DNA from: Kocuria turfanensis
Lineage (GTDB): Bacteria; Actinomycetota; Actinomycetes; Actinomycetales; Micrococcaceae
Length of the DNA stretch: 64,000 nt
Reading direction: 5' to 3'
Assembly (NCBI RefSeq): GCF_001580365.1
Contig: NZ_CP014480.1
Location: 930,001 to 994,000 of the forward strand
This document shows, piece after piece, positions 27,828 to 36,517 of the stretch. The notes beneath the pieces were generated by a model, which saw nothing but the letters and a program-made list of their open reading frames with translations, was not told the origin of the DNA and did not search any database. How positions within the stretch are numbered: the stretch's first letter is position 1; each line of letters begins with the position of its first letter. The translations under genes were made by a program, and so were the position numbers.

Positions 27828-28378
27828 TACCGCGCTGCACCCGCGTTCCGCTGCTGCTCCGACTCGAGGTCGGCGAGGAAACGGTCGACGACCCGGCCGG
27901 CGCGGGCGTCGTCGTCGAGGGTCTCCCCCACGATCTTCGACGCCAGCGTGGTGGCCAGCGCGCCCACCTCGTTGCGCAGCGAGACCACGGCGGCCGAGCG
28001 CTCCGCCTCGATGGTCCGGTGCGCGTTCTCGGTGATGCGCGCGGACTCGGCGTTGGCCCGGTCCTTGAAGTCCGCCAGGATCTTCTCGCCCTCCAGGCGG
28101 GCCTCCTCGCGGATCTTCTGCGCCTCCAGGCGCGCGCTCTCGAGCTGCTGGTTGTACTCGTCACGCGCGGCGGCGGCCTCGGCCTGCGCGGCCTTCGCCT
28201 TCGCGAGACCGCCCTCGATGGCTTCGGTGCGCTCCTGGTAGACCCGTTCGAAGGCCGGCACGACGAACTTGATCACGAGGGCGAGCAGGATCAGGAACCC
28301 GATCAGGGTGATCGCCATCTCCCAGACATTGGGGAAGAGGGGGTTCGCCCCTTCCTCGGCTGCCAGCAACAGTGTCAT
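27827..28378 (-). CDS. atpF: ATP synthase b subunit
   Basis: This is the 183-residue peripheral stalk. One membrane helix (about 20-42, ITLIGFLILLALVIKFVVPAF) is followed by a long charged coiled coil rich in Ala, Glu and Lys. The topology and its place between atpE and atpH settle the call. The TAA stop and the atpH ATG overlap as TAATG. Confidence 0.95.
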   Translation of the reverse strand: MTLLLAAEEGANPLFPNVWEMAITLIGFLILLALVIKFVVPAFERVYQERTEAIEGGLAKAKAAQAEAAAARDEYNQQLESARLEAQKIREEARLEGEKILADFKDRANAESARITENAHRTIEAERSAAVVSLRNEVGALATTLASKIVGETLDDDARAGRVVDRFLADLESEQQRNAGAAR

Positions 28379-28425
28379 GTTCGCGATTCCTGTTCTCTAG
28401 GAAGGACTTGTACTTGTTCAGGCAC

Positions 28426-28629
28426 TCAGCTGATGAACGCGAGCACGAAGCCCAGAATCGCGAGCGCCTCGACCACGGCGAAGCCGAAGAACAGCATCGG
28501 CTGCAGCACGCGCTGCGACTCCGGCTGGCGGGCGACGGACTGCATGTACGCGGCGAAGATCAGACCCACGCCGATGCCACCGCCGATGGCAGCCAGACCG
28601 TAACCAATAGCGCTGAGCGAACCAGTCAT
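28426..28629 (-). CDS. atpE: ATP synthase c subunit
   Basis: This 67-residue hairpin of two membrane helices forms the proton-driven rotor ring. The [13 protein letters not shown] glycine-rich first helix, the polar loop ARQPESQ and the proton-binding Glu54 ([11 protein letters not shown]) are present. This Glu, and the neighbouring helix, is the site bound by diarylquinolines in mycobacteria. Confidence 0.96.
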   Translation of the reverse strand: MTGSLSAIGYGLAAIGGGIGVGLIFAAYMQSVARQPESQRVLQPMLFFGFAVVEALAILGFVLAFIS

Positions 28630-28747
28630 GAGGGGTGTTTCCTTTCTAGGTGCCCGGGGGCCGGGCGTCGTAGCCGTGTCGGCTCTGAACAGTTGGAGGT
28701 TGGACCTGGGGGCGTCCGGCCGGGGCCGGACGGGTGCTCCGCCGGGA

Positions 28748-29539
28748 TCAGTGGCCCTCTTGCAGGGCGCCCTGGACGTAGACGGCGAAGAGAAGGGTGA
28801 AGATGTAGGCCTGGAGGACCTGGATGAGGATCTCCAGGAAGTAGATGAAGATGCCCAGCACGGTGGAGCCCACGGAGACGATGCCCAGCAGCCCGCCCTG
28901 GGTCAGCAGGTACGCGGTCATCGAGGCCGCGACCATGAGCGCCAGGTGACCGGCGAACATCGTGGCGAACACACGCAGGGCGTGGGTGACCGGGCGGATG
29001 ATCAGGTTCGAGAGGAACTCGATCGGGATCAGGAAGACGTACAGGGCCTTCGGGACGTCCGGCGGCATGGTCATCTTGCCCATGAACCCGCCGAGGCCGT
29101 GGCGCTTGATCCCCATGAACACCCAGGTGACGTAGGCGATGCCGGCCAGCACGTAGGCGGACCCCGCGTGGGAGAGCGTCGGCAGCTGGAGGATCGGGAC
29201 GGAGCCGAAGAGGTTGTTCACGAGGATGAAGAAGAAGAACGTGAACAGCAGCGGGACGTAGGGGCGGAACTCCTTCTCGCCGATGATGTCCCGGCCGAGG
29301 TGGTTGCGCACGAAGCCGTAGCCGCTCTCCCCGAGGTACTGGGCCTTCGAGGGGACGAGCGCGCGGCGGCGGATGGCCCACATGAAGAAGCCGGCGATCA
29401 GGACGACCGACAGGAGGACCAGCAGCATCTGCTTGCCGAACTCGAAGGTGCCCAGCTCGAAGAACGGAGGCAGGTGCATCTCATCGACGGTCGGGGCGGT
29501 GAATCCTCCGGTGGCGGGGAGCCTGAGGGCGGCGTTCAA
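28748..29539 (-). CDS. atpB: ATP synthase a subunit
   Basis: This 263-residue membrane stator forms the proton half-channels with the c ring. About six helices are seen. The essential Arg is in [21 protein letters not shown] (usually RPVTLALRLFANM), and the C-terminal helix [16 protein letters not shown] is also conserved. The gene starts the structural atp genes after the two AtpI/AtpZ-like genes. The 118-bp gap to atpE is the largest inside the operon. Confidence 0.96.
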   Translation of the reverse strand: MNAALRLPATGGFTAPTVDEMHLPPFFELGTFEFGKQMLLVLLSVVLIAGFFMWAIRRRALVPSKAQYLGESGYGFVRNHLGRDIIGEKEFRPYVPLLFTFFFFILVNNLFGSVPILQLPTLSHAGSAYVLAGIAYVTWVFMGIKRHGLGGFMGKMTMPPDVPKALYVFLIPIEFLSNLIIRPVTHALRVFATMFAGHLALMVAASMTAYLLTQGGLLGIVSVGSTVLGIFIYFLEILIQVLQAYIFTLLFAVYVQGALQEGH

Positions 29540-29572
29540 TGCGGGTCCTTTCTGCAGTGCTCTGGCCGGTGG

Positions 29573-29983
29573 TCACGGTCGGGGCGCCGAGTCCGGGCCG
29601 GACTGGTGCGGGTTGTGAGGATCAGCTCCGTCGGAGGCCTGGCTGCGACGGAGCCCCTCCTGCATGTGGAGGTACACGACGTAGATCCCGGAGGCGGCGC
29701 CGATGCACGCTCCCAGGACCACGATCCACCGGGTTCCCAGCACGCGATCCGCACCCCACCCTACCAAACTCCAGAACCCCATCCCGATCACCACGTAGAG
29801 GAGTGTCGTCAGGCCGCCGGACAGGCCGCCGCCCTCCACGAGCTCCCCCGCGGTGCGCAGTCCGCGGCCGCGGGCGGGCCCGTCCCGGCCGTCGCGCTCC
29901 GCGCCTGCCGGGCCGCCCTCCGGGGCGGGGTCGGGCGGGTCCGCGGGGCCGCCGGTCGTGCCGTCGCGGTCATCCGTGCTCAT
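29573..29983 (-). CDS. AtpZ/AtpI-like small membrane protein
   Basis: This 136-residue protein has a charged, Gly/Pro-rich N-terminus (1-45) and two membrane helices (about 58-80 and 85-108). This is the pattern of AtpZ, which helps Fo assembly or Mg supply. It starts 14 bp inside the preceding AtpI-like gene. Sequence identity to characterised AtpZ is weak; the assignment rests on topology and position. Confidence 0.72.
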   Translation of the reverse strand: MSTDDRDGTTGGPADPPDPAPEGGPAGAERDGRDGPARGRGLRTAGELVEGGGLSGGLTTLLYVVIGMGFWSLVGWGADRVLGTRWIVVLGACIGAASGIYVVYLHMQEGLRRSQASDGADPHNPHQSGPDSAPRP

Positions 29984-30428
29984 GGCGCTCGGGTCTCCTG
30001 TCGTCGTGCGCCGGGGCCCCGGCGGCCCCCGCGGGCTCGTCGTCCCGGCCCCCGCCCAGGTCCCCGTGCAGGTCCCCGGGCAGGTCCCCGTGTCCGTGGC
30101 GCTGCCGGTCCTCCTGGCGGGCGCGCAGCACCGGCCCGAGGGCCGCGCGGGTCCGCCGGGCGCTCGTGCGCCCGGCCAGGACGAGGGAGACGGCCAGCGC
30201 CCCCAGCAGGCCTCCGGCGAGCCAGCCGGGGGACAGCCAGGGCGGGGCGGGCACGGTCAGCAGCACCCAGCCGAGCACGAACACCTTCACCACGTAGCTC
30301 AGGGCGAGGGCGGGGGCCGCCACGGGCCCGGAGGCCCCGGCGGTCGCCCGGGCCACGAGCAGGGTGACCAGGTGGCTCGCGGCGATCAGCCCGGCCCCGG
30401 TCAGGGCGCTGAGCGCGGCCCCGCTCAC
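29970..30428 (-). CDS. AtpI-like membrane protein (ATP synthase protein I)
   Basis: This 152-residue protein has four predicted helices followed by a ~50-residue charged tail rich in His, Asp and Arg with an H-G-D-L repeat. Its place between the wecA-like gene and atpB is that of Rv1303 in mycobacteria. AtpI proteins help build the c ring. The GTG start overlaps the wecA-like stop by 4 bp, so the atp operon is translationally linked to the genes upstream. Confidence 0.65.
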   Translation of the reverse strand: MSGAALSALTGAGLIAASHLVTLLVARATAGASGPVAAPALALSYVVKVFVLGWVLLTVPAPPWLSPGWLAGGLLGALAVSLVLAGRTSARRTRAALGPVLRARQEDRQRHGHGDLPGDLHGDLGGGRDDEPAGAAGAPAHDDRRPERHEHG

Positions 30429-31540
30429 CGCGGGGCCCCGGTCCGGCGGCGCGCCCCGCGGCGGGCGAGCAGCTCCGGCAGCACGAGGTAGAGCCCCAGC
30501 ACGGCCAGCACGAACGCGCCCGCGAGCACCGTGGCCGTGGGCCCGGTGCGCAGGCCCAGGACCGAGACCACGCTCACGAGGACGGTGACGGCCGTGACCA
30601 CGAGCGAGGAGCCCACGTGCGAGAGCCCGGCGTCGGTGAGCCGCTGGTAGACGTGCGAGCGGTGCGGACGGGACCAGTCCTCCCCCGCCCGGACGCGGCG
30701 GAGCAGGGTCACGGCGGTGTCGGCCACGTAGACGGCCAGCGGCGGCAGCAGGTACTCGACGTAGACGCCGGAGAGGAACGCGGCCACCGCGATGCCGGCC
30801 AGCGACCCGCCCAGCAGGTAGGAGCCGACGTCGCCGAGGAAGACGGTGCCGCGGCCCAGGTTCCACGGCAGGAACCCGGCGAAGCCGCCGGCCACGGCCA
30901 GGCCCGCGGCGACCATCCACGTCAGGTCGTTGGAGGCGCCGGCCCAGGCGTAGAGCAGCCCGGCGGCCAGCCCGTGCAGCCCGGAGATCCCGTTGATCCC
31001 GTCCATGAAGTTGGCCATGTTGACGTAGGCGGCGATCGCGAGGGTGCCCACGGGCAGCCACCACACGGAGGTGCCGAGCACGGCCACGAGCACACCGGTG
31101 GCGGCCAGCCCGATGCCCAGCTGCGCGGCCAGGCGCCCCCGCACGGACACCCCCCTGTAGTCCTCGACCCAGCCGAGGGCCGCGCACAGGCCGGCCACCG
31201 CGAGCACGACCAGCGCCACGGAGCGGTCGACCTCCACCGCCCCGGCCAGCAGGGCGCCCCCGTAGGCCAGGAGCACGGCCACGGCCACCGCCAGGCCCAT
31301 GCCGCGCACCACGGTGCGCTGGTGGGAGGAGCGCTCGTTGGGCACGTCCAGCACGCCCCAGCGCGCGAGCAGCGGCTTGACCACCAGGGGCAGCACCAGG
31401 CTCAGCACGAGGGCGGGGGCCCCGACCGTCAGGGCGAGCTCGCCGAGCCGGCGCAGCTCCTCCGGGTCCGGGGCGGCGCCGGGGTCGGTGAGGTCCAGCC
31501 CGGCCGGCCACAGCACGGGCAGCGGCACGGCGGCGCTCAC
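30425..31540 (-). CDS. polyprenyl-phosphate GlcNAc/HexNAc-1-P transferase, WecA/WbpL family
   Basis: This 371-residue membrane enzyme attaches a HexNAc-1-phosphate to undecaprenyl phosphate, starting polysaccharide or teichoic-acid-like polymers. Motifs seen are DVPNERSSH, NMANFMDGINGI, FLGDVGS and the HRSHVYQRL loop. The first Asp-Asp motif (usually GxxDD) reads WVEDYRG, so its first Asp is Glu. The GTG start overlaps the CapD-type gene by 4 bp. Its ancestral partner upstream is sua5; here a polysaccharide cassette intervenes. Confidence 0.88.
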   Translation of the reverse strand: MSAAVPLPVLWPAGLDLTDPGAAPDPEELRRLGELALTVGAPALVLSLVLPLVVKPLLARWGVLDVPNERSSHQRTVVRGMGLAVAVAVLLAYGGALLAGAVEVDRSVALVVLAVAGLCAALGWVEDYRGVSVRGRLAAQLGIGLAATGVLVAVLGTSVWWLPVGTLAIAAYVNMANFMDGINGISGLHGLAAGLLYAWAGASNDLTWMVAAGLAVAGGFAGFLPWNLGRGTVFLGDVGSYLLGGSLAGIAVAAFLSGVYVEYLLPPLAVYVADTAVTLLRRVRAGEDWSRPHRSHVYQRLTDAGLSHVGSSLVVTAVTVLVSVVSVLGLRTGPTATVLAGAFVLAVLGLYLVLPELLARRGARRRTGAPR

Positions 31541-33447
31541 GACGCCCTCCCCGAGGGGCTGCGCGGGCGCTGCACGGAGGTGGGCGGCGGCTGGGTGGAG
31601 GGTCGGACCACGGGGATCGTGCCGGTGTAGACCATCCCGCCGCGCACCTTCCAGGTGTGCCGGTCCAGCTGGGCCGGGTCCAGGCGGTCGGCGCGGGCGT
31701 GGGAGATCTTGGGGTGGAAGGGCCGCTCGTCCGTCTCGCCGAGGCCGATGAGGTCCTCGTGCAGCTTCTCCCCCGGGCGCAGTCCCGTGATCTCGATCTC
31801 GACGTCCTCCCGCCCGCTCATCACGCGCAGCCGCTCGGCGATGTCCATGATCCGCACGGGCTCGCCCATGTCCAGGATCAGCACCTCCCCGCCCCGGGCG
31901 ATCGCCCCGGCCTGGATGACGAGCTGGCAGGCCTCCGGGATGGTCATGAAGTACCGGGTGGCCTCCGGGTCGGTCACCGTGATGGGGCCGCCCTGCCGGA
32001 TCTGCTCGGTGAACAGGGGCAGCATCGAGCCGCGGGAGCCGAAGACGTTGCCGAAGCGCACGGACGCGTACCGGCGCCCGGTCCGGTCCGCCATCCAGGC
32101 GGTGAGCTTCTCGGCCACGCGCTTGGAGTGGCCCAGCGCCGTGGTGGGGTTGGCGGCCTTGTCCGTGGAGATGTTCACGAACACCTCGACCTCCGCCTCC
32201 TCCGCGGCCTGCAGCACGTTGAGGGTGCCCAGGACGTTGGTCTTCCACGCCTCGTCCGGGTACTGCTCGAGCAGCGACACGTGCTTGAGGGCCGCCGCGT
32301 GGAAGACGACCTGCGGGCGCCGGTCGCGGAAGATCGCCCCGACGGACTCGGGGTCGCGGATGTCGGCGAGGACCGTGTCGCGGCCGTCGAGCAGGCCGCG
32401 GCCGGTGATGGAGATCTGCGTGCCCTGCAGCGCCGACTCGTCGCGGTCCACCATGATCAGCTCCGCGGGCTCGAAGCCCACCAGCTGGCGGCACAGCTCC
32501 GAGCCGATGGAGCCGCCCGCGCCCGTGACGAGGACGCGCCGGCCCGTGACGTAGCCGGCGATCTCCTCGAGGTCGATGTCCACCGGGCGGCGGCCGATGA
32601 GGTCCTCCATGCTGATGTCGCGGAAGTCCACGGCCTTGTGCTTGGCGGTGAGCACCTCCCCCAGCGGGGGCATGGTCATGACCCGGATCCCGGTGCCGGC
32701 CACGGCGTCGGCCACGCGGTGCATGAGCCGGGGCTCGGGGCTGGACATCGCCACGATCAGCACGGAGGCCCGGGTGCGGGCCATGACGTCGCGGACGTCG
32801 TGCAGGGTGCCGAGCACCGGCACCGAGGAGATCCGCAGGTGCTTCTTGGCGGGGTCGTCGTCGAGCAGGGCCACGGGCAGGAAGTCGGAGTTCGGGTCCT
32901 GCATCATCCGGTGCACCAGGAACGTCCCGAGGTAGCCGGCGCCGTAGATCACCACGTGCTGGGCGGCGGCGTCCGGCCGGGCCGAGGCCTCCTGGTACAT
33001 CCGCTTGAGGTACCGGAAGGCGGCCATGAACAGGCAGGCGAACGGGAAGGCGATCAGGGCGGTGGAGCGGGGGATGCCGATGCTCGTGCCCACCACCAGG
33101 AGCAGCACCTGGAGCACCGCCGTGACGATGAGCGTGACGACCACGAGCAGCTTGGCCTCGTCGAAGCTGCCGAAGGAGTAGCGCCCCTTGTACAGGGCGA
33201 AGGAGAAGCCCACGACGAGCTGGGCGGCGACCGCCACGGCGGACACCACCAGCACCCCCGGCACGGTGATGAACTGCAGGGCCATCTCGTAGCGCAGCAC
33301 CAGGGCCAGCACGAGCGCCACGATCCAGGCGGCGGAGTCCAGCAGCATCTGGATCCACAGCCACGCCACCGGCTTCTCCGGGGACCCCGGCGGGGCCGGG
33401 AGCGCGGACGCCACGGCGCGGGGGGTGCGCTCGGGCTCACCACTCAT
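31537..33447 (-). CDS. CapD/WbpM-type nucleotide-sugar 4,6-dehydratase, membrane-bound
   Basis: This 636-residue protein begins with four membrane helices (about 25-150). A Rossmann-like CoA-binding-type domain (~165-290) follows, then a short-chain dehydrogenase domain with GAGGSIGSELC and the STDKAANPT block. Such enzymes convert UDP-HexNAc to a 4-keto-6-deoxy sugar for capsule or glycan synthesis. At the position usually Tyr (or Met in WbpM-like enzymes) of Y-x-x-x-K there is Leu (TALGHSKR). AAAGGAA precedes the ATG at 33447. Confidence 0.9.
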   Translation of the reverse strand: MSGEPERTPRAVASALPAPPGSPEKPVAWLWIQMLLDSAAWIVALVLALVLRYEMALQFITVPGVLVVSAVAVAAQLVVGFSFALYKGRYSFGSFDEAKLLVVVTLIVTAVLQVLLLVVGTSIGIPRSTALIAFPFACLFMAAFRYLKRMYQEASARPDAAAQHVVIYGAGYLGTFLVHRMMQDPNSDFLPVALLDDDPAKKHLRISSVPVLGTLHDVRDVMARTRASVLIVAMSSPEPRLMHRVADAVAGTGIRVMTMPPLGEVLTAKHKAVDFRDISMEDLIGRRPVDIDLEEIAGYVTGRRVLVTGAGGSIGSELCRQLVGFEPAELIMVDRDESALQGTQISITGRGLLDGRDTVLADIRDPESVGAIFRDRRPQVVFHAAALKHVSLLEQYPDEAWKTNVLGTLNVLQAAEEAEVEVFVNISTDKAANPTTALGHSKRVAEKLTAWMADRTGRRYASVRFGNVFGSRGSMLPLFTEQIRQGGPITVTDPEATRYFMTIPEACQLVIQAGAIARGGEVLILDMGEPVRIMDIAERLRVMSGREDVEIEITGLRPGEKLHEDLIGLGETDERPFHPKISHARADRLDPAQLDRHTWKVRGGMVYTGTIPVVRPSTQPPPTSVQRPRSPSGRAS

Positions 33448-33515
33448 CGAGTCGTTCCTTTCGTGGTCGGGGCCGCTCACGGTCGGCTCCGGCGGGCGGG
33501 GCGCAGGACCGGTGG

Positions 33516-34361
33516 TCAGCGGCGGCCGGTCCCGGCCATGGCCCGGTAGGCGGGCCTGCGGAACCGGGTGGGGACGAAGCGGTAGCCCGCGCGGACCCCG
33601 ACGTTCACCGCCCATTGTAGGAAGCCGACGTGCCCGGCCCGCAGCAGGCGGGCCTGCAGGGCCAGGTCGGCCCGGAACATCCGCATCCCGCCGCGGCGCT
33701 CGTAGGCCCCGGAGGTGACGCGGTAGCCCACCAGCGGCTCGGCCACGTTGCGCACGTCGGCCCCCGCCTGCAGCAACCGGACCCACAGCCAGTAGTCCTC
33801 CCCCAGCGGCACGTCCTCGTAGCCGCCCACGGCCGTCACGGCGGAGCGGCGGAACACCACGGAGGGGTGGCTGAGCGGGTTGCGCCGCCGGGAGACCGCC
33901 AGGATCCGGGCCCGCCCCACCGGGGCCAGCCGCAGCGCGAGCGGGCGGGTCTCGTCGTCGCCGATCTCGTGCATCGAGGAGCCGACCACGTCGGCGCCCG
34001 CCTCGATCACCGGCAGCTGCACCGCGAAGCGGCAGGGGTAGGAGACGTCGTCGGCGTCCATCCGGGCCACGACGTCGTGCCGGCACCGGGCCAGGCCCGC
34101 GGTCAGGGCGGCGGGGAGCCCCTCGTTGCGCTCGAGGTCGACCCGCACCACGGGCACGGGCAGCTCCCGGGCGAGCCGGTCCAGCTCCGCCTCCAGGGGC
34201 GCGGGGACCGGGCCGTCGCGCACGACGACGAGCTCCGCCGGCCGGCGCTGCTGCTCCACCGTGGTGGACTCCGCGGCCCGGCGCAGCCGCTCGGGCGTGT
34301 CGCCGCGGTAGACGGGCATCAGGACCGAGAACTCGGGCACCGCCCCGGAGGCCGCCGTCAC
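33516..34361 (-). CDS. glycosyltransferase family 2
   Basis: This 281-residue GT-A fold enzyme transfers a sugar from an NDP-sugar. The core is FSVLMPVYRGDTPE, the metal motif ARMDADDVS, and the SHPSVVFRR...GGYEDVPLGEDYWLWVRL acceptor-side block. It resembles the WcaA/RfbF-like group. No membrane segment is obvious beyond a C-terminal hydrophobic stretch. The GTG start overlaps the upstream glycosyltransferase by 4 bp. Confidence 0.88.
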   Translation of the reverse strand: MTAASGAVPEFSVLMPVYRGDTPERLRRAAESTTVEQQRRPAELVVVRDGPVPAPLEAELDRLARELPVPVVRVDLERNEGLPAALTAGLARCRHDVVARMDADDVSYPCRFAVQLPVIEAGADVVGSSMHEIGDDETRPLALRLAPVGRARILAVSRRRNPLSHPSVVFRRSAVTAVGGYEDVPLGEDYWLWVRLLQAGADVRNVAEPLVGYRVTSGAYERRGGMRMFRADLALQARLLRAGHVGFLQWAVNVGVRAGYRFVPTRFRRPAYRAMAGTGRR

Positions 34362-35269
34362 CGCGGACCGCCGAAGCCCCGGCCGCGCATCCCGCCGACG
34401 TAGCGGTCCGCCCAGTCGACCAGGCCGCGCACGTCCCGGCGGGCCAGGTAGTACAGGGGGTAGCCGACGAGGTCGGCCGCCAGCTGCACCGGCCGCTTGT
34501 AGCGCCAGGTGGTCCAGCCGCGGTTGCGGAAGAAGTGCGCGCGCTTGAACTCGGTCTCGGGCACCACGACCTTGAGCCGGCCCGGGATCACCACGTGCTC
34601 CTCGGCCCAGCCCGGCGGGTGCGCCACGGCGGCCCGGGTGGTGGTCCCGAACGGCAGGCCGGCGCGGCGCAGCCGCACCAGGAAGTCGACCTCGTCCCCG
34701 CGCAGGAACAGCTTGAGGTCCGGCAGCCCCACCTGGAAGAACACGTCCTCGGCCACGAGGGCGCCGTTGAAGAAGGTGGCGTAGCCGGGCAGGAAGCCCA
34801 GCGGTTCGACGTCGGCCCGGGCGTGGGTGAGCCTCCCGTCCAGCCGGTAGGAGAACGCCAGGGCGGCGTGGTCCTGCGGGGCGACGATCAGCGGGGAGAC
34901 CACGGCGAGCTCCCGCCGCGCGGCCTCCTCCAGGAGGATTCCCAAGCAGTCGGGCTGCTCCGGGTGGGCGTCGTCGTCCATGAGCCACACCCGGTCCGCG
35001 CCGGTGGCCAGCGCGGTGAGGATCGCGAGGGAGAACCCGCCGGCGCCGCCCAGGTTGGCCAGGGACCGCACGTGGTGCAGCTCGAACCGGCCGCCGACCG
35101 CCGCCTCGAGCGCGTCCCGGGGCACCGCCTCGCGGCCCGCGTCGACGAGGCACAGCGAGGCGATCGGCACCGTCTGCGCCCGCAGCGCGGCCACCAGGGT
35201 CAGGACGTCCTCGTGCCGGTCCTGGGTCACGCAGGCCACCGCCACCGTGGGCGTGGGGTCGGACGGCAT
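34358..35269 (-). CDS. glycosyltransferase family 2, GlfT1/RfbN-like
   Basis: This 303-residue enzyme has VAVACVTQDRHEDVLTL at the N-terminus, NLGGAGGF, the metal motif WLMDDDAHPE, and a C-terminal R-N-R-G-W-T and R-Y-K block. These match galactofuranosyl- or rhamnosyltransferases of the GlfT1/RfbN type; the exact sugar is not certain. GGAGG precedes the ATG at 35269. It is first in the minus-strand cassette and is divergent from the epimerase. Confidence 0.85.
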   Translation of the reverse strand: MPSDPTPTVAVACVTQDRHEDVLTLVAALRAQTVPIASLCLVDAGREAVPRDALEAAVGGRFELHHVRSLANLGGAGGFSLAILTALATGADRVWLMDDDAHPEQPDCLGILLEEAARRELAVVSPLIVAPQDHAALAFSYRLDGRLTHARADVEPLGFLPGYATFFNGALVAEDVFFQVGLPDLKLFLRGDEVDFLVRLRRAGLPFGTTTRAAVAHPPGWAEEHVVIPGRLKVVVPETEFKRAHFFRNRGWTTWRYKRPVQLAADLVGYPLYYLARRDVRGLVDWADRYVGGMRGRGFGGPR

Positions 35270-35439
35270 GCGGATCCTCCAGGTGCGGTAGCGGGCTCCG
35301 GCGCGGCGGGGTGCCGGGGTGGGCGCCGGATCGTGCCGAGTCTAGCAAGCAGGCGGGGCCGGGGCCGGTCTGTACGATGAGCCCAGGGGCTCCGGCCCGG
35401 ACGACGGCGACCGGCGCAGACCGGCGGGAAGGAAGCACC
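35270..35439. promoter_or_regulatory. divergent promoter region of the polysaccharide cassette
   Basis: In this 170-bp region TAGACT (35338-35343, minus strand) and TACGAT (35373-35378, plus strand) are good -10 boxes, giving leaders of about 60 and 55 bases. No clear -35 hexamers are seen. This region is probably the promoter that now drives the wecA-like gene and may also reach the atp genes, since all genes downstream overlap or are close. Confidence 0.5.
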
Positions 35440-36411
35440 GTGACATCGACGACGTGGGCAGTCCTGGGGGCGACGGGGTTCGTGGGCTCCGCGACCGTGG
35501 CCCGGCTGCAGGCGGACGGCCAGACGGTGGTCCCGGTCTCCGCACCCCGCCTGGCGTCCGGCGCGCACACCGTCCACCACCTGCTGGAGCAGGCCGGGCG
35601 CCTCGAGTCGGTGATCGACTACCTCGCCGAGTCCTTCGCGGGGGCCCACGTGGTCGTCAACGCCGCCGGCCTCGCCGCACCGGACCAGACCCACGAGGAG
35701 TCGCTGCTGGGCGCCAACGCGCTGCTGCCGGTGCTGGTGGCCCTCGCCGCCCGCCGCACGAGCGTGCGGCGGGTCGTGCACATCAGCAGCGCCGCCGTCC
35801 AGGGCGACATCGACGTCCTGGACGAGACGCCCGCGGTGCGGCCCTTCTCCCCCTACTCCTTCTCCAAGGCCCTCGGCGAGAGCGCCCTGCTGAAGCTGCG
35901 CCGGGACTGGGCCGCCGAGCCGGGGGGCCCCGCGATCACGGCGCTGCGCGCCACCTCGGTGCAGGGCTCGGGCCGGCGCACCACCGCGCGGCTGGCCCGC
36001 TTCGCGTCCTCGTGGCTGAGCTCCGTGGCCGGCGACGGCTCCGCGCCCACGCCGGTCACCTCCGTGCACGCCCTGGCGGAGTTCGTCTCCCGTGCCGGGC
36101 GCCACCCCGGGGAGCTGCCCCAGGTCCTGCTGCAGCCGTGGGAGGGTGCCACCACCGCCTCGATCCTGCGGGACGCCGGCCGCCGGGAGCCGCTGCACCT
36201 CCCGGCGCTGCTGTGCCGGGCCGCGGTGGACACCGGCTTCGCCGTCTCCGGCCTGGCCGGCAACCGCTGGCACGGGCTCGTGCGCCGGCTGGAGGTCACC
36301 TGGTTCGGTCAGCGCCAGGTGCGCGGCTGGGCCGAGGAGCACGGCGAGCTGCCGGAACCGCGGATCACCGAGGTGCTGCGCCAGGCCCACCTGGCCGCCG
36401 GCCGCGGCTGA
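35440..36411 (+). CDS. NAD-dependent epimerase/dehydratase (extended SDR)
   Basis: This is a 323-residue protein. The nucleotide-binding GATGFVGSA lies at the N-terminus, VVNAAG and HISSAAVQGD in the middle, and the catalytic YSFSK follows. It should modify a nucleotide sugar, fitting the neighbouring glycosyltransferases, although some family members act on other substrates. GGGAAGGAA precedes the GTG at 35440. It is convergent with the sua5 gene. Confidence 0.86.
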   Translation: MTSTTWAVLGATGFVGSATVARLQADGQTVVPVSAPRLASGAHTVHHLLEQAGRLESVIDYLAESFAGAHVVVNAAGLAAPDQTHEESLLGANALLPVLVALAARRTSVRRVVHISSAAVQGDIDVLDETPAVRPFSPYSFSKALGESALLKLRRDWAAEPGGPAITALRATSVQGSGRRTTARLARFASSWLSSVAGDGSAPTPVTSVHALAEFVSRAGRHPGELPQVLLQPWEGATTASILRDAGRREPLHLPALLCRAAVDTGFAVSGLAGNRWHGLVRRLEVTWFGQRQVRGWAEEHGELPEPRITEVLRQAHLAAGRG

Positions 36412-36517
36412 GCCCGCCCGGGGACCGTCCGGCCCCCGGTCCCGCCCGGCGCCCGCCGCCGCGCGGTGGGCCCTCCGGCGGCCGGGGGTGCGGTGCTCCC
36501 CCCGCCGGTGACCGGCC

